Shown here: one piece after another, positions 62,328-64,000 of the stretch
Layout of the letters: each line of letters starts with the position of its first letter
Position numbering within the stretch: position 1 is the stretch's first letter
Source: Anaerocolumna aminovalerica
GTDB taxonomy: Bacteria > Bacillota > Clostridia > Lachnospirales > Lachnospiraceae
NCBI RefSeq assembly: GCF_900115365.1
Contig: NZ_FOWD01000001.1
Span: 186,001 to 250,000 of the forward strand
Reading direction: 5' to 3'
Length of the DNA stretch: 64,000 bases
Translations under genes and position numbers: made by a program
The notes under the pieces: generated by a model
Databases searched by the model: none
What the model saw: only the letters and a program-made list of their open reading frames with translations
What the model was told of the DNA's origin: nothing

Positions 62328-64000
62328 TACTGTAATATTCCATGCTTTCAACAACAGGAAGTCATTAATGGTGGCAATAATAACGGAAATACAGGTGAAA
62401 CAGGGCAAACAAAATTGCCGGATACTACCTTATTCCAGTGGGGACTTTTAACAGAATTGTTGGAAAGCTATACAATTGCCAGTAATACGGTTAATACGGC
62501 TGAAATTTCACAGGATGTAATCTCAACTGCCTTTATTGAATCAGTAACCTTAACCCAGATTTTAGGTAATTCCAGCCAGAAAGAAGTATACACGATTAAG
62601 GCAAATTCCCCTATAAGCAAAACAACTATAACGGAAGAAGGAAATATCCTAAAACTACTTATAAATAATGCGTACATAAATACCGCAGCATATAACCTAT
62701 CCGGTATATTGGCAGGAGAATTCAGCGGAGTTTACCATGCTATTGAAAATAACAGTGAATTAAGCTTTAAACTATCCAGTACAGATATCAAATATGCAAT
62801 CGATTTATCAGAAGATAAATATACCATGACTGTAACACTATACCCTAATTATGTAAATACCATAGCAGCAGGAAGAAAAAATGGTGAAGAGTTTGTGGCA
62901 ATAACAGCCATGGAGGATATTTCAGTTACCCTGACTGAAAGCGGTAACTATTTGATGTTACAGCTTCCCTTTACAGTAAATGGAGTGGGAAATAATAATA
63001 CGGAATCCTCTTCTTTGGAAGGAGTGAAGGCAGTAAGCGTTACCGGCATCAATGATTATACTACCAACATTACTATCGAAAAGTCGGAAGCTTACACCTA
63101 CAGGGTAGACCGAAACAAAAATACATATACCGTGTTTTTAACAAAATCCTTCGATTCTGGAAATAGCGGAGAGACAGAAACAAATACAGAAAATGCCCTG
63201 CAGTTCAAATTACCGGAAGGCGTTACCTTCAGTGATATTACCACAGAAGACAGATACCGTTATTATCAGAATAAAATAGCTATTTTACTGCCCGGAGACC
63301 AGACACAGTTTTATGATGAAAACCCGGTTACCGTATCTGCAGGGGTGGTACAGGATGTTACCGTTTCTTATGTGGGCAACCAAACGGAAATTGTAATAGT
63401 AACCTCAAAGCTTCAAGGTTTTAAGCTTTCCGAGACAAATAATGGAGTAAGCGTTAAGCTTGGTGACCCAAGAGATATATACCAAAACATCGTACTTTTG
63501 GATCCGGGTCACGGCGGTAATGCAGCAGGTGCTACCCGTACTTTAAAGGGTGTGAAAATTATGGAAAAAGACTTAAATCAGCAGATACTTTATAATCTTG
63601 CAAAAGAATATTTTAATGCTCCTGATTCACCGGTTAAAGTATACTATACAAGATACGGGGATGAAGTCAGATATTCCAATACAACCACGGAAAACTATGA
63701 TAGGGCGGCACAGGCAAAGAGGATAGGAGCTGATTTATATGTAAGCCTTCATATGAATTCCAATACAAAAACATCCCCTGTGGGAACAGAGGTTTATTAT
63801 AACTCAAAGAACAATAAAGCCAATGGAAGTGGTCTTACCAGTAAAAGACTGGGTGAAATGCTGCAGACAGCATTGGTACAGAACCTTGGAACGGTAAACA
63901 GAGGAGTAAAGGACAAATCTCTTATTGTAACCAGAGAAAATTCTGTACCTGCCGTACTGATTGAATTGGGCTTTATGTCAAATCCACAGGAGCTGGCTTT
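62328..64000 (+). pseudogene. N-acetylmuramoyl-L-alanine amidase, 5'-truncated, runs off window
   Basis: An open frame enters after a TAA at 62325 with no start codon, ribosome site or signal peptide, and is open to the window end. It begins in linker-like sequence (QQQEVINGGNNNGNTGETGQ), continues through two AMIN-like beta domains (about 62430-63470) and an Amidase_3 domain. The zinc motifs are visible: LLDPGHGG near 63495, the later SLHMNSN, and IELGFMSN near the edge. The family has an N-terminal signal peptide and cleaves peptidoglycan stem peptides. Loss of the first part at the GT8 junction suggests a rearrangement; an unseen atypical start cannot be ruled out. Confidence 0.7.

Overview
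The window is AT-rich, with strong AGGAGG-type ribosome binding sites, frequent TTG/GTG starts, TTGACA-17-TATAAT promoters and many intrinsic terminators. Its gene content (YesMN-type two-component systems next to ABC sugar permeases, DUF6472, spore-related LysM/GH18 and CotA-like proteins, many glycoside hydrolases) fits an anaerobic, spore-forming, polysaccharide-degrading clostridium, most likely Lachnospiraceae (Lachnoclostridium/Anaerocolumna type). That placement is inference from gene families. No tRNA, rRNA, CRISPR array or transposase gene was seen.

Layout. 1-6.2 kb: a WG-repeat lipoprotein cut by the left edge, an acyltransferase with a structured leader, DUF6472, a 6S-like RNA candidate, a short MutS2 and uppP. 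6.3-14.4 kb: a GH2 enzyme, a CotA-like multicopper oxidase with a Glu-rich N-terminus, a LysM-GH18 protein lacking the catalytic Glu, an oxidoreductase, a methyltransferase and a small membrane protein. 14.8-32.4 kb: an N-glycan utilisation locus with GH85 endoglycosidase, GH125 and GH38 alpha-mannosidases, YesL, sensor kinase and AraC-type regulator, two ABC permeases, a binding protein broken by one in-frame TGA, and a GH2 beta-mannosidase. 34-38.5 kb: a MurNAc recycling operon (murR-murQ-murP-mupG) with an operator-like palindrome. 38.5-39.3 kb: two inverted copies of a nested palindromic element.

39.3-43.1 kb: D-lyxose isomerase, AraC regulator, PfkB sugar kinase and a mutarotase. The isomerase and kinase could carry mannose released from N-glycans to fructose 6-phosphate. 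43.2-47.5 kb: two phospholipid enzymes, then a c-di-AMP (ydaO/yuaA) riboswitch, a cation/proton antiporter and a PII-like protein. 47.6-50.8 kb: a flavin-binding PNPOx-like protein and a MocR regulator sharing a 23-bp perfect palindrome, then an APH-family kinase. 50.8-54.4 kb: small accessory genes and gene remnants separated by a diverged repeat, resembling a cassette array. 54.5-58.8 kb: AraC regulator and a metal-efflux set (HMA chaperone, P-type ATPase, ArsR) with matching ArsR boxes. 58.8-64 kb: a decayed ArsR gene, excisionase-like HTH protein, MFS transporter, acylphosphatase, a GT8 glycosyltransferase, and an amidase gene whose 5' end is missing at a junction beside the GT8 gene.

The strongest candidates for new biology are the ~100-nt leader shared by the acyltransferase and lyxose isomerase genes, the paired palindromic elements whose stems differ by compensatory changes, and the repeat-bounded gene array at 51-53 kb. 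All rest on reading one sequence without database searches.
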